From assembly GCA_021793675.1 (NCBI GenBank), contig JAJYSG010000018.1, positions 1 to 41,019 of the forward strand: a stretch of DNA of 41,019 bases. Reading direction: 5' to 3'. This stretch comes from Actinomycetes bacterium (GTDB taxonomy: Bacteria; Actinomycetota; Actinomycetes; Actinomycetales; Cellulomonadaceae). The notes below the pieces were generated by a model. The model worked only from the letters and a program-made list of their open reading frames with translations, did no database searches and was not told the DNA's origin. The position numbers and the translations under genes were made by a program. Positions 10,560-18,658 of this stretch are shown one piece after another. Each line of letters begins with the position of its first letter. Position 1 is the first letter of the stretch.

Positions 10560-11114
10560 TCAGCTCGCGTAGACGTGCGGCGCGAGGGTGCCGACGAACG
10601 GCAGGTTCCGGTACCGCTCGGCGTAGTCCAGGCCGTAGCCGACGACGAACTCGGGCGGGATGTCGAAGCCGACGTACTTCACGTCGACCTCCACCTTGGC
10701 CGCCTCCGGCTTGCGCAGCAGCGTGGCGACCTCGACGCTCGCCGGCCCGCGGGAGCGCAGGTTCGACAGCAGCCACGACAGCGTCAGGCCCGAGTCGACG
10801 ATGTCCTCGACGATGAGCACGTGCCGCCCGATGAGGTCGGTGTCGAGGTCCTTGAGGATCCGCACCACGCCGCTGGACTTGGTGCCGGAGCCGTACGACG
10901 ACACCGCCATCCAGTCCATCTGGATCGGGGTGTGCAGCCGGCGCGCGAGGTCGGCCATCACCATGACCGCGCCCTTGAGCACGCCGACGAGCAAGATCTC
11001 CTCACCCTGGTGGTCGGCGTCGATCTGCGCCGCCATCTCGTCGAGCCGGGCGTGGAGCTGCTCCTGCGAGAGGAGCACCCGTTCGAGGTCCGAGCCCATG
11101 TCTGCGGCGTCCAC
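10560..11114 (-). CDS. hpt: hypoxanthine phosphoribosyltransferase
   Basis: Salvages hypoxanthine and guanine to IMP and GMP with PRPP. The 184-aa size is typical. Visible features are [20 protein letters not shown] (residues 40-59), [14 protein letters not shown] with the flexible catalytic loop (69-82), the PRPP-binding [10 protein letters not shown] (102-111) and [44 protein letters not shown] near the C-terminus, which is the purine-binding region. GTG (VDAADMG) was chosen because an AGGA-like site lies just before it, 11 bases after the tilS stop. An ATG five codons later is possible. tilS-hpt-ftsH is a widely conserved bacterial order. Confidence 0.95.
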   Translation of the reverse strand: MDAADMGSDLERVLLSQEQLHARLDEMAAQIDADHQGEEILLVGVLKGAVMVMADLARRLHTPIQMDWMAVSSYGSGTKSSGVVRILKDLDTDLIGRHVLIVEDIVDSGLTLSWLLSNLRSRGPASVEVATLLRKPEAAKVEVDVKYVGFDIPPEFVVGYGLDYAERYRNLPFVGTLAPHVYAS

Positions 11115-11125
11115 CTGTGTCCTGC

Positions 11126-12142
11126 CTACTCCCGTGTCGTCCCCCGCTGCAGGAAGAGCCTGCCACACCGGCGGACGGCTTCCAGCGCGCCCGGCAGCGC
11201 CACCGGGCCCTGCCCGTGCCAGTCGACCAGCAGCGCGTCGAGCGCGAGCACGTGCGCGCGACCGAGCGCCCCCGGCGCCGCCCCCGCAGCCACGGCCGCC
11301 GCGCGCAGGGCCGCCCGGCGCAGCCCGGCCGGGGCCCCGGCCAGCTCGGCGACGTCCCACCCCCGCCCGTCCGCCACCGCCCCCGCGGCCGCCGACGGCA
11401 GCGCCGCGGCCCGCTCCAGCAGGCCGGCGGCGAGCTCGTCGAGGGCGTCCGCCTGCTCCCGCGCCAGCTCCGCCGTGCGCGCCAGCGCGGCGGGGACGCC
11501 GGGGCCCAGGACCGCGTCGAGCAGCGGCATGAGCTCGCCGCGCACGCGCGAGCGGACGTTGTCGCCGGCGGTGTTCGTCGGGTCGTGCCACGGATCGAGC
11601 CCCTGCGCGGAACACGCGTCGAGCGTCTCGGCCCGCGTGACGCGCAGCAGCGGCCGGCGGAGCCGTCCGCGCGCGGGCGCCATCCCGGCCAGCGAGCGTG
11701 GACCGGAGCCCCGCGCCAGGCCGAGCAGCACCGTCTCGGCCTGGTCGTCGCGCGTGTGCCCCAGCAGCACCGCCGCGGCGCCGGCCTCGTCCGCGGCCGC
11801 GGCCAGCGCCGCGTAGCGGGCGTCGCGCGCCGCGGCCTCCGGGCCGCCCTGGCCGGTCACCGCCACCCGCCGTACGACGACGGGCGCGAGGCCCAGCGCT
11901 CGGCAGGCAGCCGCCGCCCGGGCCGCGACCTCGTCGGACCCCGGCTGCAGGCCGTGGTCGACGACGACCGCGCCCGCCCGCAGGCCGGCGCGCGGCGCGA
12001 CGAACGCCGTCGCGGCGGCCAGCGCGAGGGAGTCCGGGCCGCCGGAGCAGGCGACGAGCACGAGCGAGCCCGCCGGCAGGTCCGCGAGCGCGTGACGCAC
12101 GGCGCCCCGGACGGCGGCGACGGCCGGTGCGGGGCCCGTCAC
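11126..12142 (-). CDS. tilS: tRNA(Ile)-lysidine synthase
   Basis: Modifies C34 of the CAU-anticodon tRNA-Ile to lysidine so that it reads AUA. The N-type ATP pyrophosphatase P-loop [11 protein letters not shown] lies at residues 30-40, followed by [43 protein letters not shown] and [22 protein letters not shown], all hallmark TilS segments. The 338-aa length matches actinobacterial TilS, which lacks part of the C-terminal domain seen in E. coli. GTG start overlaps the upstream metalloprotease stop by 4 bases (GTGA), and the gene leads into hpt. Essential in most bacteria. Confidence 0.94.
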   Translation of the reverse strand: MTGPAPAVAAVRGAVRHALADLPAGSLVLVACSGGPDSLALAAATAFVAPRAGLRAGAVVVDHGLQPGSDEVAARAAAACRALGLAPVVVRRVAVTGQGGPEAAARDARYAALAAAADEAGAAAVLLGHTRDDQAETVLLGLARGSGPRSLAGMAPARGRLRRPLLRVTRAETLDACSAQGLDPWHDPTNTAGDNVRSRVRGELMPLLDAVLGPGVPAALARTAELAREQADALDELAAGLLERAAALPSAAAGAVADGRGWDVAELAGAPAGLRRAALRAAAVAAGAAPGALGRAHVLALDALLVDWHGQGPVALPGALEAVRRCGRLFLQRGTTRE

Positions 12143-13188
12143 GGACGGACGCGCGCGACCCACAGCGAGGGGTCGGCGATCTCGGCCGGCGTCGGCAGCG
12201 ACTGCGGCGACTGCCACACGGCGTCGAACCCGGCACCGGCCCGGGCCCGCACGGCACGCACGAACGCCGCGCCGTCGCGGTACTGCGCCAGCTTGAGGTC
12301 CATCCCCAGCAGACGCCGCGCCAGCCCGGCCGGGCCGCCCGAGGCGGCGGCCTGTTCGCGACGGGCCTCGAACCGCTGCCGGATGGTCGTCACGGAGCCC
12401 ACCACCGCCGGCCCCACCTCGTCCATGGTCACGTCGGCGTGGCCCTCCAGGAGCGCCATCACCGCGCCGACCTCGTCGAACACGGCCCGCTGCGGACCCG
12501 ACAGCAGGCCGAGCAGCCCGCCGCCGTCCCGCCCCGACACCGCCCGTGCCACGGCCCCGACCACGGTGCCGAGGTCGCCGGTGCCGAACACCTTGTCCGG
12601 CCCGAGGTCGCGCAACAGCTCCTCCATGCGCCCCCGCAGGTGACCTGCCAGCCACGGCGCGACGGCGAACTGGAGGGCGTGCGTCTGCTCGTGCAGCGCC
12701 ACCCAGAGGCGGAAGTCCGGGCCGTCCACGTCGAGCCGGCGCGCCACCTCCAGGACGTTGGGCGCGACGAGCAGCAGCCGGCCCTCGGCACCGCCGAACG
12801 GGTCGAACTGGCCCAGCACGCGCCCCGCGAGCAGCGCCAGCGCGCCGCCGACCTGCAGGCCTGCGGTGGCCCGCGTCGCAGGCGTCACGCGCCCCGCCGT
12901 GGCCGTCAACGGTGCCGTCAGCGCGGCCAGCGACTGGGTGTTGGCCGCCGCCCATCCGGCACGGTCGACGACCCGCACCGGCACCGGCCACCGGGTGCCG
13001 GCGGCGGGCTGCAGCCCGGTCACCGCGACCACCTCGTCGGCGGCCCGGGTCGCCGCCACGCGCAGCTCGCCGACGAGGCCGGCCAGCTCGTCGTAAGGCG
13101 CGGTGGGCCCCGGCGGCGCGAGCCGTGCCGCGACCGTGGCCGCGAACGCCCAGTCCACCGGGGCCGTGCCGTCGTCGCGAGCAGCCAT
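12139..13188 (-). CDS. zinc-dependent metalloprotease, DUF2342 family
   Basis: A 349-aa protein of the coenzyme F420-associated/DUF2342 family, common in actinobacteria beside tilS and dacB. The zincin motif is HEQTH (166-170) in [14 protein letters not shown], with a downstream [12 protein letters not shown] (about 248-259) that likely supplies the third zinc ligand. N-terminal [18 protein letters not shown] is also typical. Physiological substrate unknown. No signal peptide is visible, so it is probably cytoplasmic. The ATG was chosen, but a GTG three codons earlier (position 13197) is equally possible. It overlaps tilS by 4 bases. Confidence 0.88.
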   Translation of the reverse strand: MAARDDGTAPVDWAFAATVAARLAPPGPTAPYDELAGLVGELRVAATRAADEVVAVTGLQPAAGTRWPVPVRVVDRAGWAAANTQSLAALTAPLTATAGRVTPATRATAGLQVGGALALLAGRVLGQFDPFGGAEGRLLLVAPNVLEVARRLDVDGPDFRLWVALHEQTHALQFAVAPWLAGHLRGRMEELLRDLGPDKVFGTGDLGTVVGAVARAVSGRDGGGLLGLLSGPQRAVFDEVGAVMALLEGHADVTMDEVGPAVVGSVTTIRQRFEARREQAAASGGPAGLARRLLGMDLKLAQYRDGAAFVRAVRARAGAGFDAVWQSPQSLPTPAEIADPSLWVARVRP

Positions 13189-13220
13189 GCCCGCCACCGT
13201 AACCGACCGGCGGGCGCCGG

Positions 13221-14639
13221 CTACCGGCAGCCGCAGCCGACCAGGCCCTCGACGAACGCGTCGATGGCGCGCAGCGGCGCCTCCTGGCCCGCCGCGCCGG
13301 TGGCGTCGGCCATGATCGCGAACACCAGCTGGCGGCCGTCGGCGGTGATCAGCGTGCCGGCCAGGCTCGTCACGCTGGGCAGGCTGCCGGTCTTGGCGCG
13401 GACGTCGCCGGCGGCGGCGCCCGTGGTGAAGCGGTTGTCGAGCGTGCCCGTGAGCCCGCCGATCGGCACGCCCTCGGCGATGTCGCGCAGCGTCGGGTGC
13501 TTCGGGTCCTGCGTCGCACGGAGCACGGCGACCAGCGTGCGCGGCGTGATCCCCGTCGCGGCGTCCAGGCCGGAGCAGTCGGCCAGGTGGTCGCCGGCCG
13601 TGGAGATGCCGAGGGTGTCGATGGTGTGCAGCACCGCCTGGGTGGCGCCGTCGAACGAGGCCGGCAGTCCCTCGGCCACCGCGACGAGCCGGCCGAGCAC
13701 CTCGGCGATGGTGTTGTCCGAGGTGGTCAGCGTGTATCGGACGACGTCCGCGAGCGGCGCCGACTCGACCTTCCCGAGGAGCTGGGCGCCCGCCGGTGCG
13801 GTGCCACGCGTCGGCGCGCCGACCACGGTGATGCCGTCCTCGGCGAGCCGCTGCGCGAAGACCTTGCCGGCGCTGAGCGCCGGGTCGGCGAACCGCGGCA
13901 CGTACTCGCCGGCCCGGATCTTGCCGATGTTCACCGCCAGCGGCGTCACCGGTGCCACGTAGCCGAGGTTGATTTCGGACGAGGTCCAGCCCGGTGCGAC
14001 CGTCGGACCCGAGAAGAGCGTGTCGTCCACGCGCAGCCGCACCTTCGTCGTGCCGCGCAGCGTGAGGTTCTTGGCCACCTGGGCGGCGAGGTCCGCCATC
14101 CCGGCGTGCCCGACGACGGCCGTGGGGTCACCCGCGCCGGCCGCGAGCATCATGTCGCCGCCGCCGACGAGCGCGATCTCGTCGCCGGCGGCGCCCATGC
14201 GCACCGTGGTCGGCAGCGTGGTCTGCGGGTCGAGGGTGTCCAGCGCGGCGGCGGCGGTGAGCAGCTTGGCCGTGGAGGCGGGCACGCGGGCCTCGTCGGG
14301 CAGGTGCGTGGCCAGCACCTCGCCGGTGAGGCGGTCGGCGACGACGACACCCGTGGTCGGTCCGAGCGCGGGGCTGGCCACGAGCGCGTCGACCTTGCTC
14401 TGGACCACGCCGGCCGCCGGCATCGGGGCGTTCGGGTCGGGCGCCTTGAGCGCGGCCGTCGCGGCGGCCTTGGCGGCCACCAGACCGGGTGCGGTGGGGA
14501 ACGGCAGCGCCGTGGGCGGCGGAGCCGAGAGCGTCAGCCCGCCAGGCACCAGGTCGTACGCGTCGCCGACGAGATAGGCGCCTGCGGCGAGCACCACCAC
14601 GAGCAGCCCGGTGCCGACGACCTTGCTCGTCCAGCTCAT
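13221..14639 (-). CDS. dacB: D-alanyl-D-alanine carboxypeptidase/endopeptidase (PBP4-type)
   Basis: Peptidase S13 penicillin-binding protein acting on peptidoglycan outside the membrane. The 472 residues begin with a signal anchor ([19 protein letters not shown], 7-25). The three catalytic motifs are present: SxxK as STAK (122-125), SxN as SDN (307-309) and KTG (416-418, [15 protein letters not shown]). [15 protein letters not shown] and the [15 protein letters not shown] segment are also S13-like. The protein ends in a Cys pair, GCGCR. ATG is preceded by GGGGTGAG. Divergent from ppa across a 154-base gap, with facing TAnnnT -10 boxes overlapping at 14701-14710. Confidence 0.93.
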   Translation of the reverse strand: MSWTSKVVGTGLLVVVLAAGAYLVGDAYDLVPGGLTLSAPPPTALPFPTAPGLVAAKAAATAALKAPDPNAPMPAAGVVQSKVDALVASPALGPTTGVVVADRLTGEVLATHLPDEARVPASTAKLLTAAAALDTLDPQTTLPTTVRMGAAGDEIALVGGGDMMLAAGAGDPTAVVGHAGMADLAAQVAKNLTLRGTTKVRLRVDDTLFSGPTVAPGWTSSEINLGYVAPVTPLAVNIGKIRAGEYVPRFADPALSAGKVFAQRLAEDGITVVGAPTRGTAPAGAQLLGKVESAPLADVVRYTLTTSDNTIAEVLGRLVAVAEGLPASFDGATQAVLHTIDTLGISTAGDHLADCSGLDAATGITPRTLVAVLRATQDPKHPTLRDIAEGVPIGGLTGTLDNRFTTGAAAGDVRAKTGSLPSVTSLAGTLITADGRQLVFAIMADATGAAGQEAPLRAIDAFVEGLVGCGCR

Positions 14640-14700
14640 CTCACCCCGCGTGCTCGTCGGCCGGCGCCGGCCGGCGGCGGTGGAGGCGCCGCCGTGCGTC

Positions 14701-14710
14701 ACACTACTGT
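14701..14710. promoter_or_regulatory. overlapping divergent -10 boxes of dacB and ppa
   Basis: TACTGT on the plus strand (14705-14710) points to ppa and TAGTGT on the minus strand (14706-14701) points to dacB, about 60 bases before its start. Both fit the TAnnnT pattern that recurs in this window. No convincing -35 is visible for either. Shared occupancy would make the two promoters mutually exclusive (inference). Confidence 0.4.
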
Positions 14711-14793
14711 CAGACCATCGGCACGCACCGGGCCGTCACGGCGTGCCGCCCGCCGCCGGCTGACGCCCGGCCCGGTGACGGAGAGGGAGAAAC

Positions 14794-15291
14794 GTGGAGT
14801 TCGACGTCACGATCGAGATCCCCAAGGGGCAGCGCAACAAGTACGAGGTCGACCATGCCACCGGTCGGATCCGTCTTGACCGCATGCTGTTCACGTCCAC
14901 CCGGTACCCGGACGACTACGGCTTCATCGAGGGAACGCTGGGTGAGGACGGCGACCCGCTCGACGCCCTGGTGCTCCTCGAGGAGCCGACGTTCCCCGGC
15001 TGCCTGATCCGCTGCCGCGCGCTCGGCATGTTCCGTATGCGCGACGAGAACGGCGGCGACGACAAGGTGCTCTGCGTGCCGACCGGCGACCAGCGCGCGG
15101 CGTGGCGCCAGGACATCGACGACGTCTCCGACTTCCACCGGCTGGAGATCCAGCACTTCTTCGAGGTCTACAAGGACCTCGAGCCGGGCAAGTCGGTGGA
15201 GGGCGCCCACTGGGTGGGCCGCGCAGAGGCCGAGGCCGAGATCGAGCGCTCCCGCCAGCGCGCCATCGACGCCGGCTACACCACCCACTGA
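14794..15291 (+). CDS. ppa: inorganic pyrophosphatase (family I)
   Basis: Hydrolyses pyrophosphate to drive biosynthesis. The 165-aa length is typical of actinobacterial soluble enzymes. The sequence opens [19 protein letters not shown], followed by [12 protein letters not shown] and the family signature [10 protein letters not shown] with the metal-binding aspartates, then [28 protein letters not shown] and an Arg-rich C-terminal helix. GTG start with a strong GGAGAGGGAGAAAC ribosome site. Commonly next to dacB in this group. No U-tract terminator follows; the first 42-bp hairpin element lies 57 bases after its stop and could serve. Confidence 0.97.
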   Translation: MEFDVTIEIPKGQRNKYEVDHATGRIRLDRMLFTSTRYPDDYGFIEGTLGEDGDPLDALVLLEEPTFPGCLIRCRALGMFRMRDENGGDDKVLCVPTGDQRAAWRQDIDDVSDFHRLEIQHFFEVYKDLEPGKSVEGAHWVGRAEAEAEIERSRQRAIDAGYTTH

Positions 15292-15348
15292 CCCACCGCC
15301 CCCTCCCACACCCCCTCCTCCCCTCCTCCCCCGCCGCCTCTCCCGCTG

Positions 15349-15453
15349 CGTCCGAGCCTTCGCGAGTTCCTACCACCCATCTCTCGGACGTTGTGATCCC
15401 TTGACCCGCTGCGTCCGAGCCTTCGGCGGCTCGGGCTGCCGATGGCTCGGACG
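15349..15453 (+). repeat. pair of 42-bp hairpin elements upstream of the DUF559 gene
   Basis: Two elements each begin CGTCCGAG and end CTCGGACG, exactly 42 bases apart end to end: 15349-15390 and 15412-15453. The 8-bp arms (9 bp in the second) are perfect complements around 26-base loops that both start CCTTCG. Start-to-start distance is 63 and the spacer is 21. A further 21-base identity CCCGCTGCGTCCGAGCCTTCG (15342-15362 and 15405-15425) shows they are duplicates. The same pair, with the same spacing, occurs after the gene at 16607-16711. Confidence 0.9.
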
Positions 15454-15550
15454 TGCGCGAGGCGACGGGCGGGCTGTGGACGGGCCGGCCGCCTCACACC
15501 CTGGGCGGGCGGCGCACAGGGCGGCCCGCCGCTCGCGCCACCCTCGCCGC

Positions 15551-16522
15551 ATGGTGGACGCACGGGCGGGTCGACAGGCACGGCGACGACGAGCGATCGG
15601 AGCCGCCGCGCCGCAGTCCGGACTGCTGACGACGTCCCAGCTCCAGATGCTGGGCGTCACGCGGGGCGCCGTCCGCGCCGAGCTCGCCGCCGGGCGCTGG
15701 GTGGTGCGGGCGCACAAGACCGTCGGCGTCGACCCGTCGAACGCCTCCCCGGACGAGCGTCTCTGGGCCGCCGTCCTGGCGTGCTCACCGCGCGCGCGGG
15801 CCGTCGGCTCCTGCACCGCGGCCCTCGGCGGGCTGACGTCGCTGCTCGTGGCCGGCCTGACCGGCATCTCCGGGGACGGACTCGTCCACATCGCCGCCCC
15901 GAAGTCGTCCCGACCGTTGCCCGCCCCGGCCGGTGTACGCATCCACGAGACGCGCCGATGGTGCGCAGAAGACGTCGTCGGCCAGCCCGTGCCCCGCGTC
16001 CGCACTCCCGTGGCCGCGGTGCAGGCCGCGCTGTGGGCACGCACGGACCGGGAGGCTGCGCTGTTCCTCGTCGCACCGGTGCAGCAGCGCCTGACCAGCG
16101 CAGACGCCGTGCGGGCGGCCATCGAGCGCATCCGCCGCGACCGTCGTCGGGCACTGCTCCGAGCGGTGGCCGACGAGCTCGTCGACGGCGTCCGGTCGCT
16201 CAACGAGCTGGACTTCGCGCGGCTCTGCCGACGGCGCGGGCTCCCGGAGCCGGGGCGGCAGGTCGTCGTGCGCACGACGACGGGCCGCGCCTACCTCGAC
16301 GTGCGATGGCATCGGTGGCGGGTCGTCGTGGAGATCGACGGCGTGGGGCACCTCGACACGGACCGCTGGCTCGACGACACCGTCCGTCACAACGAGATCG
16401 CGCTCACCGGCGACACGGTGCTTCGCGTGCCGAGCCTCGGCCTGCGGCTCGACCCGGATCGCTACCTCGATCTCGTCGAGCGCGCGCTTCGCCGGGGAGG
16501 TTGGCGCCCCGCCCCGTCCTGA
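15551..16522 (+). CDS. winged-helix (AbiEi-like) / DUF559 nuclease-like protein
   Basis: A 323-aa protein. The N-terminus has a putative winged-helix, GLLTTSQLQMLGVTRGAVRAELAAGRWVVR..., of the type labelled AbiEi-like antitoxin domain. The C-terminal 120 residues are DUF559/Vsr-like: ELDFARLCRRRGLPEPGRQ, YLDVRWHRWRVVVEIDGVGH, then an Asp/Arg helix and TGDTVLRVPSL. The Asp (LDV) and the ExD of VEIDG match the acidic site of this restriction-endonuclease-like fold. Such proteins are frequent in Cellulomonas-type genomes. They are often called type IV toxin-antitoxin components, but activity is unproven. No partner gene is adjacent. The ATG start is uncertain because the frame is open upstream (for example GTG 15476). 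It is bracketed by matching repeat pairs. Confidence 0.75.
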   Translation: MVDARAGRQARRRRAIGAAAPQSGLLTTSQLQMLGVTRGAVRAELAAGRWVVRAHKTVGVDPSNASPDERLWAAVLACSPRARAVGSCTAALGGLTSLLVAGLTGISGDGLVHIAAPKSSRPLPAPAGVRIHETRRWCAEDVVGQPVPRVRTPVAAVQAALWARTDREAALFLVAPVQQRLTSADAVRAAIERIRRDRRRALLRAVADELVDGVRSLNELDFARLCRRRGLPEPGRQVVVRTTTGRAYLDVRWHRWRVVVEIDGVGHLDTDRWLDDTVRHNEIALTGDTVLRVPSLGLRLDPDRYLDLVERALRRGGWRPAPS

Positions 16523-16624
16523 CGTCCGAGCGTTCCCGTCCCGCCGTCCCCGCGTTCCCTCCCGCCGTCCGAGTGTTCCCGCGCCGACGGAGCGTTCTCG
16601 TCTCGACGTCCGAGCGTTCGGTAG
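16521..16624 (+). repeat. 21-bp degenerate tandem repeat, five units
   Basis: Units at 16521, 16542, 16563, 16584 (20 bases) and 16604 share the pattern CGnCGTCCGAGCGTTCCCGnC. The array begins inside the stop region of the DUF559 gene, and its last unit forms the left arm of hairpin element 3. Twenty-one bases is two helical turns and exactly half the 42-bp hairpin length. Confidence 0.8.
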
Positions 16625-16711
16625 CCCCAGCGCGCACTCTCTCGGACGCAACAGGCCGGCCACACACAGCGTCCGAGGCTTCGGCAGCCCCACGTGCCAT
16701 TGGCTCGGACG
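16607..16711 (+). repeat. pair of 42-bp hairpin elements downstream of the DUF559 gene
   Basis: Elements at 16607-16648 and 16670-16711 again run from CGTCCGAG to CTCGGACG over exactly 42 bases, with 26-base loops beginning (C/G)(G/C)TTCGG. Start-to-start distance is 63 and the spacer is 21, identical to the upstream pair. Loop ends match by order: the first elements of both pairs end in TCT and the second in TGG. The elements lie in the convergent gap between this gene and the NlpC/P60 gene and could also act as terminators. Confidence 0.9.
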
Positions 16712-16745
16712 CTAGGTCGAGGAGGAGGGCGGAGCGGCGGGCTAT

Positions 16746-16784
16746 GGGGCTGGGGGCTAGGGGCTAGGGGCTAGGGGCTAGGGG
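16746..16784 (+). repeat. telomere-like G-rich 7-bp repeat (GGGGCTA)n
   Basis: Six runs of four or five G separated mostly by CTA: 16746-49, 16752-56, 16760-63, 16767-70, 16774-77 and 16781-84. This fits the simple G-quadruplex rule (four G-tracts with 2- to 3-base loops) on the plus strand. The minus-strand NlpC/P60 stop codon TAG lies inside it (16780-16778), and further TAG triplets recur every 7 bases in the read-through RNA. Confidence 0.95.
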
Positions 16785-18355
16785 CGGCCGGCGTAGGGCA
16801 TGGTGCCGTACCAGCGCATCGCGGTGACCCGGAGCGGCACGCCCGGGCGGGCCGCTTCGACCATCTGGCCGTTCCCGACCCACATCGCCACGTGGTACAC
16901 CGCGTTGGGGTCGGTGGGGTCGTCCGACCAGAACACCAGGTCGCCGGGGCGCATGTCTGCGTAGGGGATCTTGAGCACCTGCTTGTACTGGTCCGCGGCC
17001 GTGCGGTTGATGAAGACGCCTGCCTGCCGCCACGCCCAGGACGTCAGCCCGGAGCAGTCGTAGGAGTCAGGGCCCACACCACCCCACGCGTAGGACTTGC
17101 CCACCTGCGACTCGGCGAACGCGACGGCCGCGGCACCCTGAGCCGCGGTGCCCACCGAGCGCCCCGTGCCCAGCCCGTAGGCGCCGCCCGACGAGCCGGT
17201 TCCGCTGTCCGCGGTGGAGCCCGTGCCGCTCGTGGTGCCCGACGAACCGCCGGGGCCGGCGCCGGTACCGGTACCGGTCACGGCGCCACCACCGCCGGTT
17301 GCCGTTCCGGTGCCGGTGCCCGCCGGGGTGCCGGTGCCCGCGCCAGCCGTGGTCCCGGTGCCAGCTGCCGTCCCGGTGCCAGCCGCGGCCCCGGTGCCAG
17401 CGTCACGACCGGTACCGGTGCCGGTCGTGGCGCCCGTGCCCGCCGCCGCGCCGCCGGTCGCGCCCGCGCCGACCGCCGTGCCGCCGCCCGCCGCCCCGGC
17501 GCTGGTGGTGACGACCGTGCCCGCGCCGGCCGCCGGTGTCGCAAGCCGTGCGGCTTTCGCCGCATCCTCTTGACGCTGACGGTTCTGCGCGTCGATCGAG
17601 TCCTGCCGGGCCTGCTCGACCGAGACGCTGGTCTGCTGGGCGGCGGCGAGCTGGGTGATGAGGGTCTGGCGTTGGGCCGTGGCGGACGCAACTTGGGCGG
17701 TGGCCGCCGTCTGAGCCTGCTGCGCCGCCTGCAGCGCCGCCTGCGCCGCGGCCTGCTTGGTCGTCGCCAGCGACGCGGCGGTCTCGGCGCGCTGGTGCAG
17801 CGTCTGCGCGACGAGCTGTGCCGCGCGGTAGGACTGCACGGTGTCGTCGGCCTTGCCCGTGAGCCGCGACAGGTCCTCGGTGCGCTGCGCGACGTCCTGG
17901 AACCCGTTCGCGGACAGGAGTGCCTCGATCGCATCGATCGAGCCGCCGGAGCGCGCCATCTCGCGCGCGTAGGCCATCAGCGTCTGCCGGGCGGTCTCGG
18001 CGTCCGCGTCCGCCTGCTGCGAGCGTGTCGCCGCGTCGGCAGCCGCCTGCTGGGCGTCCTGCGCCACGGAGAGCGCCTGCGCGTACGCCTCGCCGGCCTT
18101 CTCGACGGTGATCCGCGCGTCCCCGGCGACCGCCGCGAGCTGGGCGAGCCGCACCTCCATCGCCGCGACGTCGCTGGACGCGGACTGCACGGCGGCCTGT
18201 GCGCGCTGCACGTCCTGCGCGCTCGGCGCGGTGGCAGACGGGTCCGGTGCCGGGTTCGGAGCCGCGACGGCCGACGAGAGCGGGGAGCCGACGAGCAGCG
18301 CGCCGCACAGCGCGGTGGCGACGAGCGCGCGCCGCGGGCGGGTGGGCAGGGTCAC
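16778..18355 (-). CDS. secreted NlpC/P60 peptidoglycan endopeptidase (RipA-like)
   Basis: A 525-aa exported cell-wall hydrolase. Signal peptide at residues 1-32 (hydrophobic LVATALCGALLVG, likely cleavage after AVAA). An Ala/Gln-rich coiled coil follows from about 45 to 275, containing MARSGGSIDAIEALLSANGFQDV, as in RipA/PcsB-type proteins. A Gly/Thr linker of over 100 residues comes next (TGTGTG, AAAGTGTAAGTG repeats), then the NlpC/P60 domain with catalytic Cys434 in YDCSGLTSWAWRQAG and His488 in VYHVAMWVG. RipA-like enzymes cut the stem peptide for daughter-cell separation, with the coiled coil restraining activity. GTG start (VTLPTRP) was chosen so the signal peptide is N-terminal; an upstream in-frame ATG would include promoter DNA. 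It ends inside the G-rich repeat. Confidence 0.92.
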   Translation of the reverse strand: MTLPTRPRRALVATALCGALLVGSPLSSAVAAPNPAPDPSATAPSAQDVQRAQAAVQSASSDVAAMEVRLAQLAAVAGDARITVEKAGEAYAQALSVAQDAQQAAADAATRSQQADADAETARQTLMAYAREMARSGGSIDAIEALLSANGFQDVAQRTEDLSRLTGKADDTVQSYRAAQLVAQTLHQRAETAASLATTKQAAAQAALQAAQQAQTAATAQVASATAQRQTLITQLAAAQQTSVSVEQARQDSIDAQNRQRQEDAAKAARLATPAAGAGTVVTTSAGAAGGGTAVGAGATGGAAAGTGATTGTGTGRDAGTGAAAGTGTAAGTGTTAGAGTGTPAGTGTGTATGGGGAVTGTGTGAGPGGSSGTTSGTGSTADSGTGSSGGAYGLGTGRSVGTAAQGAAAVAFAESQVGKSYAWGGVGPDSYDCSGLTSWAWRQAGVFINRTAADQYKQVLKIPYADMRPGDLVFWSDDPTDPNAVYHVAMWVGNGQMVEAARPGVPLRVTAMRWYGTMPYAGRP

Positions 18356-18441
18356 GGATGGCAGGACGAGGTAGCGCCGACCAACCCCCGCAGGCGGCCG
18401 GGGGTCGTCGGGAGCGCGATCGGAGCGAGCCACGACAAGGC

Positions 18442-18470
18442 ACGCTACCTGCGCAAATCCCAGAAGTGAA
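18442..18470 (-). promoter_or_regulatory. promoter of the NlpC/P60 gene
   Basis: On the minus strand a -35-like TTCACT (18470-18465) and a -10 TAGCGT (18447-18442) are separated by 17 bases, predicting a transcript start near 18435 and a leader of about 80 bases. The -35 lies inside the first GTnAC repeat of the adjacent array. Confidence 0.5.
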
Positions 18471-18502
18471 CTCCAGTAACACAAGCAACATGAGTCACAG
18501 CG
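18466..18502 (+). promoter_or_regulatory. array of four GTnAC-type direct repeats (possible MtrA-like operator)
   Basis: GTGAA, GTAAC, GCAAC and GTCAC begin at 18466, 18476, 18485 and 18494, a 9-10 base period. The last is GTCACAGCG. Repeats of GTCACAGCG are, from memory of the literature, reported as MtrA sites in M. tuberculosis, where ripA is a reported target. Here the array touches and precedes the -35 of a RipA-like gene. The MtrA assignment is inference. The remaining stretch to 18658 holds no gene. Confidence 0.4.
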
Positions 18503-18658
18503 ATGTCATTCAGGACGGATCGGACAGACCGCCCCGACGGCTCGTCCCGGCCCCTTCGCCACGGCCCCGGGCCGCCGACCTCTCGTCGCCCGGGGACCTC
18601 GTCGACCGGCCGGCCACGAACCTCGCCGCGGGTCGAACCACCGCGCCGTCCCACCCGC

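Noticed and set aside
15349-16711. CRISPR array
   Set aside because: Only the palindromic ends and loop starts are conserved, the units occur as pairs split by a gene, and there are no unique spacers or cas genes.
18356-18658. c-di-AMP (ydaO-type) riboswitch ahead of the NlpC/P60 gene
   Set aside because: Such riboswitches often precede NlpC genes in actinobacteria, but the conserved core segments were not found, and the promoter-like signals leave a leader of only about 80 bases.
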